64,000 nt of DNA from Candidatus Physcousia equi. Lineage in GTDB: Bacteria > Bacteroidota > Bacteroidia > Bacteroidales > Bacteroidaceae. The stretch's first letter is position 1; every line of letters begins with the position of its first letter. The stretch is taken from NCBI GenBank assembly GCA_018065005.1, contig JAGHUD010000013.1:1-64000 (forward strand), read 5' to 3'. The notes under the pieces are model-generated. The model made no database searches. It was not told the DNA's origin and saw nothing but the letters and a program-made list of their open reading frames with translations. Positions 19,172-27,009 of this stretch are shown here, one piece after another. The position numbers and the translations under genes were made by a program.

Positions 19172-19209
19172 TGTGCTTATCGTGTATTGTTTTTGTTTCT
19201 GGGTGAATG

Positions 19210-19287
19210 TGCGTCGGGTCTTCCTTTCGACTGCCGAATGAACGGGGTGTGTATGCGTCGGGTTGTCCTTTAGACTGCCGAATGAAC
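19210..19287. repeat. 44-bp-period tandem duplication between the GNAT gene and argG
   Basis: TGCGTCGGG..TCCTTT.GACTGCCGAATGAAC occurs at 19210-19243 and 19254-19287, with only a few differences. It occupies most of the 138-bp gap between the GNAT stop and the argG start. Confidence 0.85.
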
Positions 19288-19309
19288 TTTTCCGCTGAGG
19301 GGGCAACTA

Positions 19310-19930
19310 CTATTCTATTCCGCGCAGCACCAGCGTGCGCATGATGTCCTTGATCACCTCAAGGCTGGTGGGCTCGCCGTGGTGCTTCTCGGGATCCCAC
19401 AGCATGCCTGTGCAAACGCAGAATTTGCGCTGCTTGAGTTCGAGAATGTCGTGGTTGGTGCAACCGCGGCAGCCGCGCCAGAAGGCATCGTCGTCGGTGA
19501 GCTGATTGAAGCTGACGGGCACGTAGCCGAGCGCCGTGTTCATCTTCATCACCGCGTCGCCGCTCGTGAGTGAGAATATCTTGGCATGGGGCCAGCGCAG
19601 ACGTGCCAGCGTGAAGGTGTAGTCCTTGATGCGCTTTGCCACGCCAAGTCCTTGGAAGTCGGGGTGCACGATGAGACCGCTGGTGGTGACATAATGTTTG
19701 TTGCCCCAAGTCTCAATATAGCTAAAACCCGCAAAGCGATCGCCATAGAGTGCGATGACTGCCTTTGCTTCCTTCATTTTGGTGGCTACGTATTCGTGCG
19801 TGCGCTCTGCAATGCCTGTGCCTCGCTTCTTGGCTGCTTCACGAATGGTTTCCAATATGGTGTCCACGTAGGCCTCATGTTCGGGCAGTGCCACCATCAC
19901 CTTTATATCCTCTGCTTTTATTTCTTCCAT
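19310..19930 (-). CDS. GNAT-family acyltransferase, candidate first enzyme of arginine synthesis
   Basis: The product is 206 aa. The acetyl-CoA-binding signature HPDFQGLGVAKRIKD (Q/RxxGxG/A) is at residues 89-103, preceded by the beta strand SGLIV. The C-terminal part holds Cys154, Cys157, Cys171 and Cys173 (GCRGC and FCVC), a possible metal or redox site not usual in GNATs. It opens the arg operon right behind argR and ahead of argG-argC-argD-argF'. No classical argA or argJ is visible. I infer that it makes N-acetyl- or N-succinylglutamate; this is not proven by the sequence. Confidence 0.85.
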   Translation of the reverse strand: MEEIKAEDIKVMVALPEHEAYVDTILETIREAAKKRGTGIAERTHEYVATKMKEAKAVIALYGDRFAGFSYIETWGNKHYVTTSGLIVHPDFQGLGVAKRIKDYTFTLARLRWPHAKIFSLTSGDAVMKMNTALGYVPVSFNQLTDDDAFWRGCRGCTNHDILELKQRKFCVCTGMLWDPEKHHGEPTSLEVIKDIMRTLVLRGIE

Positions 19931-19940
19931 TGCTGATGTG

Positions 19941-19948
19941 CAAATATA
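19941..19948 (-). promoter_or_regulatory. Promoter -7 box of the arg operon
   Basis: On the minus strand this reads TATATTTG, a full -7 consensus match, only 10 nt before the GNAT start codon. The predicted leader is therefore about 5 nt, i.e. near-leaderless. Confidence 0.6.
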
Positions 19949-20101
19949 GTCGTCTTACTTTCGTTGTCCAGCACTTGTTTCGTGGTTCTCAGAGTTTCTG
20001 AACGTATGGCTCTTCCTTTCTCCAAATGCCTCATTCTTTCTGTATCTACACTCACATGCCTGTGCGCTTATTTGTCAGACCACATGCTTGTCTCGTGTGG
20101 C

Positions 20102-20143
20102 GTTAAGCCAACTGCTTTGTTTTGTGTTGAGCCAACTGCTTTG
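20102..20143. repeat. 24-bp-period duplication downstream of argR
   Basis: GTTAAGCCAACTGCTTTG (20102-20119) recurs with one change at 20126-20143, starting 15 bp beyond the argR stop. The rest of the 19931-20157 gap shows only the arg promoter. Confidence 0.85.
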
Positions 20144-20157
20144 GTTTCGTCTATGTA

Positions 20158-20631
20158 TTATATCTTTATCGTACTGATCTTGTCCATAACTACGCTGCGT
20201 TCTGCTCCTTCTGCAAGCACGATGATAACTGTGTCGTCTCCTGCCACGGTGCCCAATACCTCTTCTATTTTTGCGTTGTCGATGTCATAGGCAACGTGTG
20301 CCGCGTGGCCAGGCGGAGTGTGGATGACCCCCATGTTGCCGCTGAACTGCACTTTCACTACGCCCAACCGGTTCATGCCGTCCACGGTGACGTGCGTGTC
20401 GCTCACCGTGCGATAGCGTTGCTCCCCCGGCATCAGGTAGACGTAGCGTCCGTTTTGGTTATGACCCTTGATGATGTGCAGCTGACGCAGGTCGCGCACG
20501 AGTGTTGTTTGGCTTGTGGGGCACCCAAAGATGGCAAGCTGCTGCAAGAGCTCTTCTTGTGTGGAGAGTTCCATCCCAGAAACCAACATCTTGATGATTT
20601 CCAATCGTCCGTTCTTCTTTACATCTGCCAT
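20158..20631 (-). CDS. argR: Arginine repressor
   Basis: This is an arginine-responsive repressor of arginine synthesis, 157 aa. The winged-helix N-terminus has STQEELLQQL and SQTTLVRDLRQL (recognition helix, about residues 40-51). The C-terminal oligomerisation and arginine-binding domain has HTPPGHAAHVAYDID and VLGTVAGDDTVIIVL, where the GDD region contacts arginine in known ArgR proteins. It is the leader of the arg cluster. Its own promoter box is at 20738-20745, and an ARG-box-like palindrome lies at 20825-20842. Confidence 0.95.
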   Translation of the reverse strand: MADVKKNGRLEIIKMLVSGMELSTQEELLQQLAIFGCPTSQTTLVRDLRQLHIIKGHNQNGRYVYLMPGEQRYRTVSDTHVTVDGMNRLGVVKVQFSGNMGVIHTPPGHAAHVAYDIDNAKIEEVLGTVAGDDTVIIVLAEGAERSVVMDKISTIKI

Positions 20632-20737
20632 GGTTTATGCCCCGTGTTGTGGTGTGCAAAACAACAATTGATAAATTGTGATTTTCTTTTGCGACTGATT
20701 GTTATTTATGCTTGATGTCCTGATGCTAAAATCTCGG

Positions 20738-20745
20738 CAAAATTA
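20738..20745 (-). promoter_or_regulatory. Promoter -7 box for argR
   Basis: Minus-strand TAATTTTG matches TAnnTTTG and lies 107 bp before the argR start codon. Confidence 0.5.
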
Positions 20746-20824
20746 CGCAATTCTGCGCAATATTCATAATTTATCACCTATTTTTTGCATTATTTAATAT
20801 AGGCACGCACTTTTCATGCGAAAT

Positions 20825-20842
20825 AACGAATAATTATTCATG
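20825..20842. promoter_or_regulatory. Candidate ARG box (ArgR operator)
   Basis: GAATAATTATTC (20828-20839) is a perfect 12-bp palindrome, and with the following CA it matches most of the E. coli ARG-box consensus TGAATnnnnATTCA. It lies about 80 bp upstream of the argR promoter box, in an AT-rich stretch. E. coli ARG boxes usually occur in pairs; I see only a weak second half-site near 20763. Confidence 0.5.
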
Positions 20843-20852
20843 ATTGCAACGG

Positions 20853-20946
20853 CATACGTTCTTGCCAAACCATCTATGCATTCGTTCTTGCTAAACTATC
20901 TATGCATTCGTTCTTGCTAAATCATCTATGCATTTGGGCTTGCAAC
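20853..20946. repeat. 26-bp tandem array between argR and the HerA-like gene
   Basis: Three full units, 20853-20878, 20879-20904 and 20905-20930, read CAT(A/T)CGTTCTTGC(C/T)AAA followed by ..ATCTATG. A degenerate fourth begins at 20931. It is contiguous with no spacers. The rest of the gap (20947-21162) holds the HerA-like promoter. Confidence 0.9.
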
Positions 20947-21054
20947 ACAGCAGGGAGCCTTGCAGCCGAACGTAAAGCGTTAGGTCAAGCCACATGCTGC
21001 ACGCAGTGGCAGCAGTTTTTCTTTACGTTTTTTCTTTCTTTGAAATAAATTATG

Positions 21055-21062
21055 TAACTTTG
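21055..21062 (+). promoter_or_regulatory. Promoter -7 box for the HerA-like ATPase gene
   Basis: TAACTTTG, a full match to the Bacteroidetes -7 consensus, lies 100 bp before the start codon and implies a leader of about 95 nt. Confidence 0.6.
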
Positions 21063-21162
21063 TAGCGAAAACCTAACAGAGTAGCCACCTCTCCACTGCC
21101 GCGATAACGCGAAGGGTTAGGCTTATATTATCACACAGCGAAAACACAATAGACAACTAAAT

Positions 21163-22896
21163 ATGTATCTCAACAATTCTCTCTATGTGGCGCATTGCGA
21201 CCAAGGACCCATTCATCTTGTGGGCAAGATGTGTAATCGACACGGACTCATTGCAGGTGCAACGGGCACAGGCAAGACCGTAACCTTGCAAGTGCTGGCA
21301 GAAACCTTTTGTCAGGCAGGTGTGCCATGCTTCATGGCAGACATGAAAGGTGACCTTTCGGGTATCAGTCAGGAAGGTAAACTCAGTTCCTTCATCGAGA
21401 AACGCTGTTCGGAGTTCGGCATCAAACCCGACGAATTAGAATTTGCCGGTTGTCCGGTGCGCTTCTACGACGTCTATGGCGAGCAAGGTTTTCCCATGCG
21501 CACCACGGTGAGTGCGATGGGTCCGCAACTCTTGTCACGTCTCATGGAGCTCAACGAGACCCAGGCTGGAGTGCTGAACATCGTGTTTCGCATTGCCGAC
21601 GACGAGCAATTTCTGCTCATCGACCTCAAGGACCTTCGCATGATGCTCGACTTTGTGGGCAAGAATGCCTCCAAGTTCACCACGCGCTACGGCAATGTCT
21701 CGGCGTCAAGTGTTGGAGCCATACAGCGCAGCATACTCGCCATTGAGAGTGAAGGAGGCGACAAGTTTTTCGGTGAACCCTCTTTCGACATCAACGACCT
21801 GCTCGACACAGAGCGCGGGCTCGGTGTGATGAGTGTGTTGGCTGCCGACCGTCTGATGATGCAGCCGAAACTCTACAGCACCTTCTTGCTTTGGATGCTC
21901 ACCGAACTCTATGCCACGCTGCCTGAGGTGGGCGACCAGGAATTGCCCAAGCTGGTCTTCTTTTTCGACGAAGCGCACATGCTCTTTGATGGGACCTCAA
22001 AGGCGCTCACCGACAAGCTGCAGCAGGTCATTCGCCTGATACGTTCAAAAGGTGTAGGCATCTACTTCATCACGCAGTCGCCTTCCGACATCCCCGATGT
22101 CATCCTGGGTCAGTTGGGCAATCGTTTCCAGCATGCCCTTCGTGCCTACACGCCCAAAGACCAGAAGGCAGTGCGTGCTGCCGCCGAGACCTTCCGCACG
22201 AATCCCGCTTTCGACACGGAGGAAGCCATCAAAGAACTTGCCACGGGCGAAGCCCTTGTGTCCATCCTCGACGAAGGCGGAGCGCCTACGATGGTGGAGC
22301 GCGCACGCATCCTGTTCCCCTTGAGTCAGATTGGCGCCATCACTCCAGAGCAGCGTCAGAGCATTCAAAACGCAGCTCCAGCGCGCATCAAGGGTTACGC
22401 CTCCTTCTTCGACCGTGAGTCTGCCTATGAGGTTCTGACCGGAGCCGCCGAAGCCGCAGAGCGAGAGGCGGAGGAGAGAGCAGCCGCTAAAGCGCAGGAG
22501 CAGCGGGAGAAGGAAGAAGCCCGACTGGCAGAGCAGCAAGCCAAGGAAGAAGCTCGACTGGCAGAGAAACAAGCCAAGGAAGAGGCGCGTCGTGAAGCGG
22601 CTGAAGCACGTCAGGCAGAAAAAGAACAACGCGAACGCGAACGCCAAGAGGCAGCAGAACGTAAGGAGGCAGAGCGTGCGATGAAAGAATTGGAGCGCCA
22701 GCAAGCTGCTGCCCGTAAGGAGGCTGAACGGCTAGCGAAGGAGCGCCAACGCGAAGCGGAACGTCATGCCAAAGCGCAGCAGAAGGCGGCACAGAACACC
22801 TTGGGGCGCACCATCTTTGGCACGGTGGCACGAAGCGTGACAAGCAGTGTGTCACGGCGCATCACCAACACCATTCTCAAGAGTATCTTCAAATAG
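21163..22896 (+). CDS. HerA/DUF853-family ATPase (YjgR-like)
   Basis: The product is 577 aa. Walker A GATGTGKT is at residues 32-39, Walker B LVFFFDEAHML follows mid-protein, and FITQSPSDIPDVILGQLGNRFQHALRAYTP is the sensor and arginine-finger region of this HerA/FtsK-like P-loop clade. From about residue 430 a highly charged coiled coil begins, with a tandem KEEARLAE(Q/K)QA heptad-like repeat (encoded near 22508-22600), then an Arg/Ser-rich tail. YjgR-type proteins are widespread but functionally unassigned. It is monocistronic, convergent with the FAD oxidoreductase gene. Confidence 0.9.
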   Translation: MYLNNSLYVAHCDQGPIHLVGKMCNRHGLIAGATGTGKTVTLQVLAETFCQAGVPCFMADMKGDLSGISQEGKLSSFIEKRCSEFGIKPDELEFAGCPVRFYDVYGEQGFPMRTTVSAMGPQLLSRLMELNETQAGVLNIVFRIADDEQFLLIDLKDLRMMLDFVGKNASKFTTRYGNVSASSVGAIQRSILAIESEGGDKFFGEPSFDINDLLDTERGLGVMSVLAADRLMMQPKLYSTFLLWMLTELYATLPEVGDQELPKLVFFFDEAHMLFDGTSKALTDKLQQVIRLIRSKGVGIYFITQSPSDIPDVILGQLGNRFQHALRAYTPKDQKAVRAAAETFRTNPAFDTEEAIKELATGEALVSILDEGGAPTMVERARILFPLSQIGAITPEQRQSIQNAAPARIKGYASFFDRESAYEVLTGAAEAAEREAEERAAAKAQEQREKEEARLAEQQAKEEARLAEKQAKEEARREAAEARQAEKEQRERERQEAAERKEAERAMKELERQQAAARKEAERLAKERQREAERHAKAQQKAAQNTLGRTIFGTVARSVTSSVSRRITNTILKSIFK

Positions 22897-22900
22897 GATG

Positions 22901-22936
22901 ATGGCTAAGCGGGCAAAATCTTGTCCACTTAGCCAT
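22901..22936 (+). terminator. Terminator-like stem-loop after the HerA-like gene
   Basis: ATGGCTAAG (22901-22909) pairs with CTTAGCCAT (22928-22936), 9 bp, starting 5 bp after the stop. The following TATTCAT is only weakly T-rich. Confidence 0.55.
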
Positions 22937-22940
22937 TATT

Positions 22941-23044
22941 CATATCGTTGCCATGCGCACCGCCGTCATATCGTTGTCATGCGCCCTGCCGTCATACCAT
23001 TGCCATGCGTACTGCCGTCATATCGTTGCCATGCGCCCTGCCAA
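22941..23044. repeat. 26-bp tandem array between convergent genes (four units)
   Basis: Units at 22941, 22967, 22993 and 23019, each 26 bp, read CATATCGTTGCCATGCG(C/T).C.GCCGT with few changes. The array lies between the 3' ends of the HerA-like gene (+) and the FAD oxidoreductase gene (-). Within it CGTTGCCATGCG is strictly periodic, and no spacers are present. Confidence 0.9.
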
Positions 23045-23072
23045 CATGTATCTACTGCAAAGCGGTCGGTTC

Positions 23073-24701
23073 TCAGCTTAGCATTGTGACGGCGGCATCG
23101 GCGCACCGTTCGCCGTCCACTCCGGCTGAGACGATGCCGCCTGCATAGCCAGCACCTTCTCCGCAGGGGAAGAGTCCGCGCAGTTTGATGTGTTGCAAAC
23201 AGTCATTGTCTCTCACGATGCGCACGGGACTGCTCGTGCGCGTCTCCACCCCTATCACCGTAGCCTCATTAGTGAGGAAACCGTGCTGTCGCTTACCCCA
23301 AATCTTAAACGCTTCCTGCAGTCGTTTGCCAACGAAAGGCGGGAGCCAGAAATGCAACGGACTACTGATCAGCCCCGGAGCATAACTGCTTTCAGGTAGG
23401 TCGAAGGAGAGACGATTGTTCACGAAGTCAGCCATGCGTTGCGAAGGTGCCGTCTGTCTTTGATTGCCCTGCAACCAGCACTGGCGCTCCAGCTCTTCCT
23501 GAAAGTGCAACACAGCGAGAGGATCGATGCCCCCGCCCTCGCTGCCTGTGGCAATCGCTTTGCCGTCCAGGGCAGCCACTACGTCCTCTGGTCGTATCTC
23601 CACCACCATGCCGCTGTTGCTCCATCGTCCGTTGCGCCCCGAAGGGCTCATGCCATTCACGACAATCTGCTCAGGGCCTGTGGCAGCCGGAACAACAAAA
23701 CCTCCGGGACACATGCAGAAACTGTAGACTCCGCGGCCCTCCACTTGTTGCACCACGGCATATTCTGCTGCTGGCAGAAATTTGCCTCTGCCCTCACGTC
23801 GATGATACTGCAGTTGGTCGATGAGTTGTGAAGTATGCTCCAGGCGCACGCCCACAGCCAATCCCTTAGCCTCCAATCTGACACCATGCGCATGCAGCCA
23901 GCGGTAGACATCGCGAGCAGAGTGCCCCGTGGCGAGGATAATGGCGTCAGCGCGGAACTCCCGCTGGCAGTTCGTTGCGAGGTCAGTGCAGACGATGCCC
24001 ACCACCCTCTGCCCACCTTGTGTGTCCGTTTCCGTCATGAGCAGTTCGTCCATGCGCGTCTGAAAATGCACCTCTCCTCCGCAGCGCAGTATGGTCAGAC
24101 GCATGTTCTCGATGACGCGCGGCAGTTTGTCCGTGCCGATGTGTGGATGGGCATCGCTCAGTATGGTGGGCGAAGCGCCATGCTGGACAAACACGTTCAG
24201 AATCTTCTCAGCATTGCCTCGTTTCTTCGATCGCGTATAGAGTTTGCCATCGCTATACGCACCCGCTCCACCTTCGCCGAAGGAGTAGTTTGATTCGGGG
24301 TTCACACATTGTTCGGGGCGAATCTTTGCTATGTCCTTCTTGCGTTCGCGCACGTCCTTGCCACGCTCCACCACAATGGGGCGGAAGCCGCGCTCGATGA
24401 GCCGCAGCGCAGCAAAGAGTCCTCCCGGACCAGCCCCCACGATCAGCACCGATGGGCGATTGCTCACGTCGCCGTATTCCGTGGGAACGTACTCCAGTTC
24501 TGTCGGCTTTTCGCCCACGAAGACGCGCACGGTGAGGTTCACGAAGATGGTGCGCTGTCGAGCGTCAATGCTTTTGCGCAAGACGCGCACGCCCTGAATG
24601 TCCCGTTCTGCGTATCCTTTTTCTTTTGCTATGTAGCGTTTGAGCGCTTGTTCGTTGGCTGCCTGCTCTGGCAGAACTCTGATTTGAAATTCCTGAATCA
24701 T
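23073..24701 (-). CDS. NAD(P)/FAD-dependent oxidoreductase (COG2509-like)
   Basis: The product is 542 aa from the ATG at 24701 (MIQEFQIRVLPEQ), which overlaps the stop of the upstream peptidase gene as ATGA. A longer in-frame start at 24737 is rejected. After an N-terminal alpha/beta domain with KGYAERDIQGVRVLRKSIDARQ comes the dinucleotide-binding GAGPGGLFAALRLIERG and later ATGHSARDVYRWLHAHG, GGFVVPAATGPEQIVVNGMSPS and the C-terminal FPCGEGAGYAGGIVSAGVDG FAD site. The length and motifs match the poorly characterised family of uncharacterised FAD-dependent dehydrogenases. The reaction is unknown. Confidence 0.9.
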   Translation of the reverse strand: MIQEFQIRVLPEQAANEQALKRYIAKEKGYAERDIQGVRVLRKSIDARQRTIFVNLTVRVFVGEKPTELEYVPTEYGDVSNRPSVLIVGAGPGGLFAALRLIERGFRPIVVERGKDVRERKKDIAKIRPEQCVNPESNYSFGEGGAGAYSDGKLYTRSKKRGNAEKILNVFVQHGASPTILSDAHPHIGTDKLPRVIENMRLTILRCGGEVHFQTRMDELLMTETDTQGGQRVVGIVCTDLATNCQREFRADAIILATGHSARDVYRWLHAHGVRLEAKGLAVGVRLEHTSQLIDQLQYHRREGRGKFLPAAEYAVVQQVEGRGVYSFCMCPGGFVVPAATGPEQIVVNGMSPSGRNGRWSNSGMVVEIRPEDVVAALDGKAIATGSEGGGIDPLAVLHFQEELERQCWLQGNQRQTAPSQRMADFVNNRLSFDLPESSYAPGLISSPLHFWLPPFVGKRLQEAFKIWGKRQHGFLTNEATVIGVETRTSSPVRIVRDNDCLQHIKLRGLFPCGEGAGYAGGIVSAGVDGERCADAAVTMLS

Positions 24702-25375
24702 TTTTGAAAGTGTTGATAGTCCTTCATCGTCTTCCATGCTCCCCCCCAGGTGAATCCGTGTTGGATAAACAGACGATAGCAGAGGTCATCCGTGGTGATG
24801 ATCATCGGGCTGTTCTTCTTCGTGCGCTTTTTGGCATAGGGTGCACCGTTTGCCGGATCTACCACCTGCTTTCCTTGTAGCATGTGCACATAAGGGTTGT
24901 AGCGCGGGTTGATGTCGATGGCACGTCCGAAAGCATGCTTGGAGAGCGACTTCGTGCCAGCCACATTGCGGAAGTTGAAGCACGACGTGTTGTTGTCCGC
25001 CATGCTCGCATCGTCGTCGGCGCCCGACGATTTGCTCTTGGCGCCATATTCGTCGATGAGTCTCATCTTCTCGATGGGATATTGAGCCTTGTAGAGCTCT
25101 TCGAAGATTTCTAGCAAGTCTTGTGCGATGCACACGTTGCACACCAACTCACCCGTCTGAACCTTACCCTTGTCGTCATAGTGAAGCACGCGCAAATAAC
25201 GAAGCTCATCTCGCTTCACGGTGCAGCCTTCGGCAAACGAACGTCCTTGCATCCTTTCAAACACGCCGTCGGGGATGGGGCTCGACGTGAAGCATTGTGC
25301 AGCAGCCGAAGCACTGCCCATCAGGAGCAGTAAGCACGGCAGCAACCATCGGAGTGGCAATATTATTCTTTTCAT
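24698..25375 (-). CDS. Secreted M15-like peptidase (D-Ala-D-Ala carboxypeptidase-like)
   Basis: The product is 225 aa. The signal peptide MKRIILPLRWLLPCLLLLMGSASAAAQ gives periplasmic export. The metal-binding pattern SLSKHAFGRAIDINPRYNPY (HxxxxxxD) and the distal His in KDYQHF, together with HGFTWGGAW, are those of M15 zinc peptidases acting on peptidoglycan peptides. Several Cys residues (CFTSS, EGC, CNVC, SCFNF) may form disulfides. It is translationally coupled to the FAD oxidoreductase gene by a 4-bp overlap, although the two have no obvious functional link. Confidence 0.88.
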   Translation of the reverse strand: MKRIILPLRWLLPCLLLLMGSASAAAQCFTSSPIPDGVFERMQGRSFAEGCTVKRDELRYLRVLHYDDKGKVQTGELVCNVCIAQDLLEIFEELYKAQYPIEKMRLIDEYGAKSKSSGADDDASMADNNTSCFNFRNVAGTKSLSKHAFGRAIDINPRYNPYVHMLQGKQVVDPANGAPYAKKRTKKNSPMIITTDDLCYRLFIQHGFTWGGAWKTMKDYQHFQK

Positions 25376-25437
25376 CTTCTGTTATTTTTTTTTAGCTTTG
25401 GGGGCGGGGGAGAAAGAGAAGGACAATTTGGGCTTTG

Positions 25438-26844
25438 TCAGCCGAACAGTTCGCGCACAGCCTCGCTCACCTTGCTCACCGGAACGAGGCGGATGGAATA
25501 CTGAGCGGCGTTGATGCTTTGATGGTTGAGCGAGGGGATGAGCATACGGTTGAACCCTAACTTCTGCGCCTCAGCAATGCGTTGCTCGATGCGAGCCACA
25601 GGACGAATCTCGCCGCTCAGTCCCACTTCTCCAGCCATGCACACATCGCCTTCGATCGGCGCATCCACGTTGCTCGAGAGAACGGCAGCGATAACGCTCA
25701 GGTCGAGAGCCGGGTCCGTCACGCGCAGTCCGCCAGCAATGTTCAGGAAGACGTCCTTTTGCGCCAACTTAAAGCCCACTCGCTTCTCCAGCACCGCCAG
25801 CAGCATGTTCAGTCGGCGACCATCGAAACCAATCGTTTGTCGCTGTGCCGTGCCGTAAGCCGCAGTGGAGACGAGTGCCTGCGTCTCGATGAGAAAGGGA
25901 CGCACACCCTCGATGGCAGAAGCGATAGCCACACCCGAGAGCGCCTCCTCGCCAGCCGCATGTGAGGTGAGGAGCAGTTCGCTGGGGTTGGTCACCTGGC
26001 GCAAGCCATCGTGCCGCATCTCGTAGATGCCTAGTTCGGAGGTGGACCCAAAGCGGTTCTTGATGCCGCGCAGAATGCGGTACATATAGTGCTGGTCGCC
26101 CTCAAACTGCAGCACCGTGTCGACGATGTGCTCCAGCACTTTCGGTCCTGCCAGAGTGCCCTCCTTTGTGATGTGTCCGATGAGCAGAATGCTCACACCG
26201 CCCATCTTGGCGTACTTGAGCAGAGCAGCAGCGCACTCGCGGATTTGCGAAAGACTGCCGGGCGAAGACTCCACGCCCTCCGTCTGTATGGTCTGTATGG
26301 AGTCGATCACCACGAGGTCAGGCTCCTGTTCGGCAATCTGGTCGAAGATGGCTTCGAGCGACGTCTCCGTGAGGATGTAGAGCCCATGGGCTTCTGCAGC
26401 CTTCTCGCTGAGACGCTCTGCGCGCAGTTTGATTTGTCGTGCGCTCTCCTCGCCGCTCACGTAGAGCACCTTGCGTGTCGATTGCAGTTTGAGCACCGTC
26501 TGCAAGACGAGCGTAGACTTGCCAATGCCAGGTTCGCCACCCAGTAGCACCAGACTGCCCGGCACCAATCCGCCGCCCAGCACGCGGTTCAGTTCGCCGT
26601 CGAGCATGTCCATGCGCGGCTCCTCCTGTGCGTCTATTTCGCTCACGCGTTTGGGCCTGTTTCTCGTCTCGCTGGCACCCGCAGCCTTGATGGCAGCACG
26701 TGCAATGGGCGACGACGCCTTTTCAGCCTTGATGTGCATCTCCTTCATTGTGCCCCATTGGTTGCACGCAGGGCACTTGCCGAGCCATTTGGCACTCTCT
26801 TGTCCGCAGTAGTCGCAGATATAAACCGTCTTGTCTTTCGCCAT
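25438..26844 (-). CDS. radA: DNA repair protein RadA
   Basis: This RecA-related ATPase promotes branch migration in recombinational repair. The product is 468 aa from the ATG at 26844 (MAKDKTVYICDYCG). The N-terminal zinc finger CDYC...CPAC is near residues 8-25, Walker A GGEPGIGKST follows, and the RadA-specific KNRFGSTSELG motif lies mid-protein. The C-terminal Lon-protease-like domain has DVFLNIAGGLRVTDPALDL and MAGEVGLSGEIRPV. An in-frame TTG at 26850 is a weaker start. Confidence 0.96.
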   Translation of the reverse strand: MAKDKTVYICDYCGQESAKWLGKCPACNQWGTMKEMHIKAEKASSPIARAAIKAAGASETRNRPKRVSEIDAQEEPRMDMLDGELNRVLGGGLVPGSLVLLGGEPGIGKSTLVLQTVLKLQSTRKVLYVSGEESARQIKLRAERLSEKAAEAHGLYILTETSLEAIFDQIAEQEPDLVVIDSIQTIQTEGVESSPGSLSQIRECAAALLKYAKMGGVSILLIGHITKEGTLAGPKVLEHIVDTVLQFEGDQHYMYRILRGIKNRFGSTSELGIYEMRHDGLRQVTNPSELLLTSHAAGEEALSGVAIASAIEGVRPFLIETQALVSTAAYGTAQRQTIGFDGRRLNMLLAVLEKRVGFKLAQKDVFLNIAGGLRVTDPALDLSVIAAVLSSNVDAPIEGDVCMAGEVGLSGEIRPVARIEQRIAEAQKLGFNRMLIPSLNHQSINAAQYSIRLVPVSKVSEAVRELFG

Positions 26845-26953
26845 CTTCAATTATCTTTCTCTATGCCAAGCATATAGTCCATCACTTGTCATGTGACTCA
26901 ACTCATGCGCAGTTTGCAGTCAGCATCGTGCCTTCTGCATTATTTTAATGGTG

Positions 26954-26988
26954 AAAGGGCAAATGAGGTCGTCCTCATTTGCCCTTTT
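26954..26988. terminator. Intrinsic terminator after tsf
   Basis: A perfect 15-bp stem, AAAGGGCAAATGAGG/CCTCATTTGCCCTTT, with a 4-nt loop is placed 22 bp beyond the tsf stop. The T-run is better on the plus strand, but the location shows that it ends the minus-strand ribosomal transcript before radA. Confidence 0.85.
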
Positions 26989-27009
26989 ATTCGTTTATTG
27001 GAGTTCCGA

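Noticed and set aside
19172-19306. N-terminal extension of argG
   Set aside because: The extra 45 residues are translated repeat and spacer sequence; the PP-loop N-terminus begins at MAEKKK.
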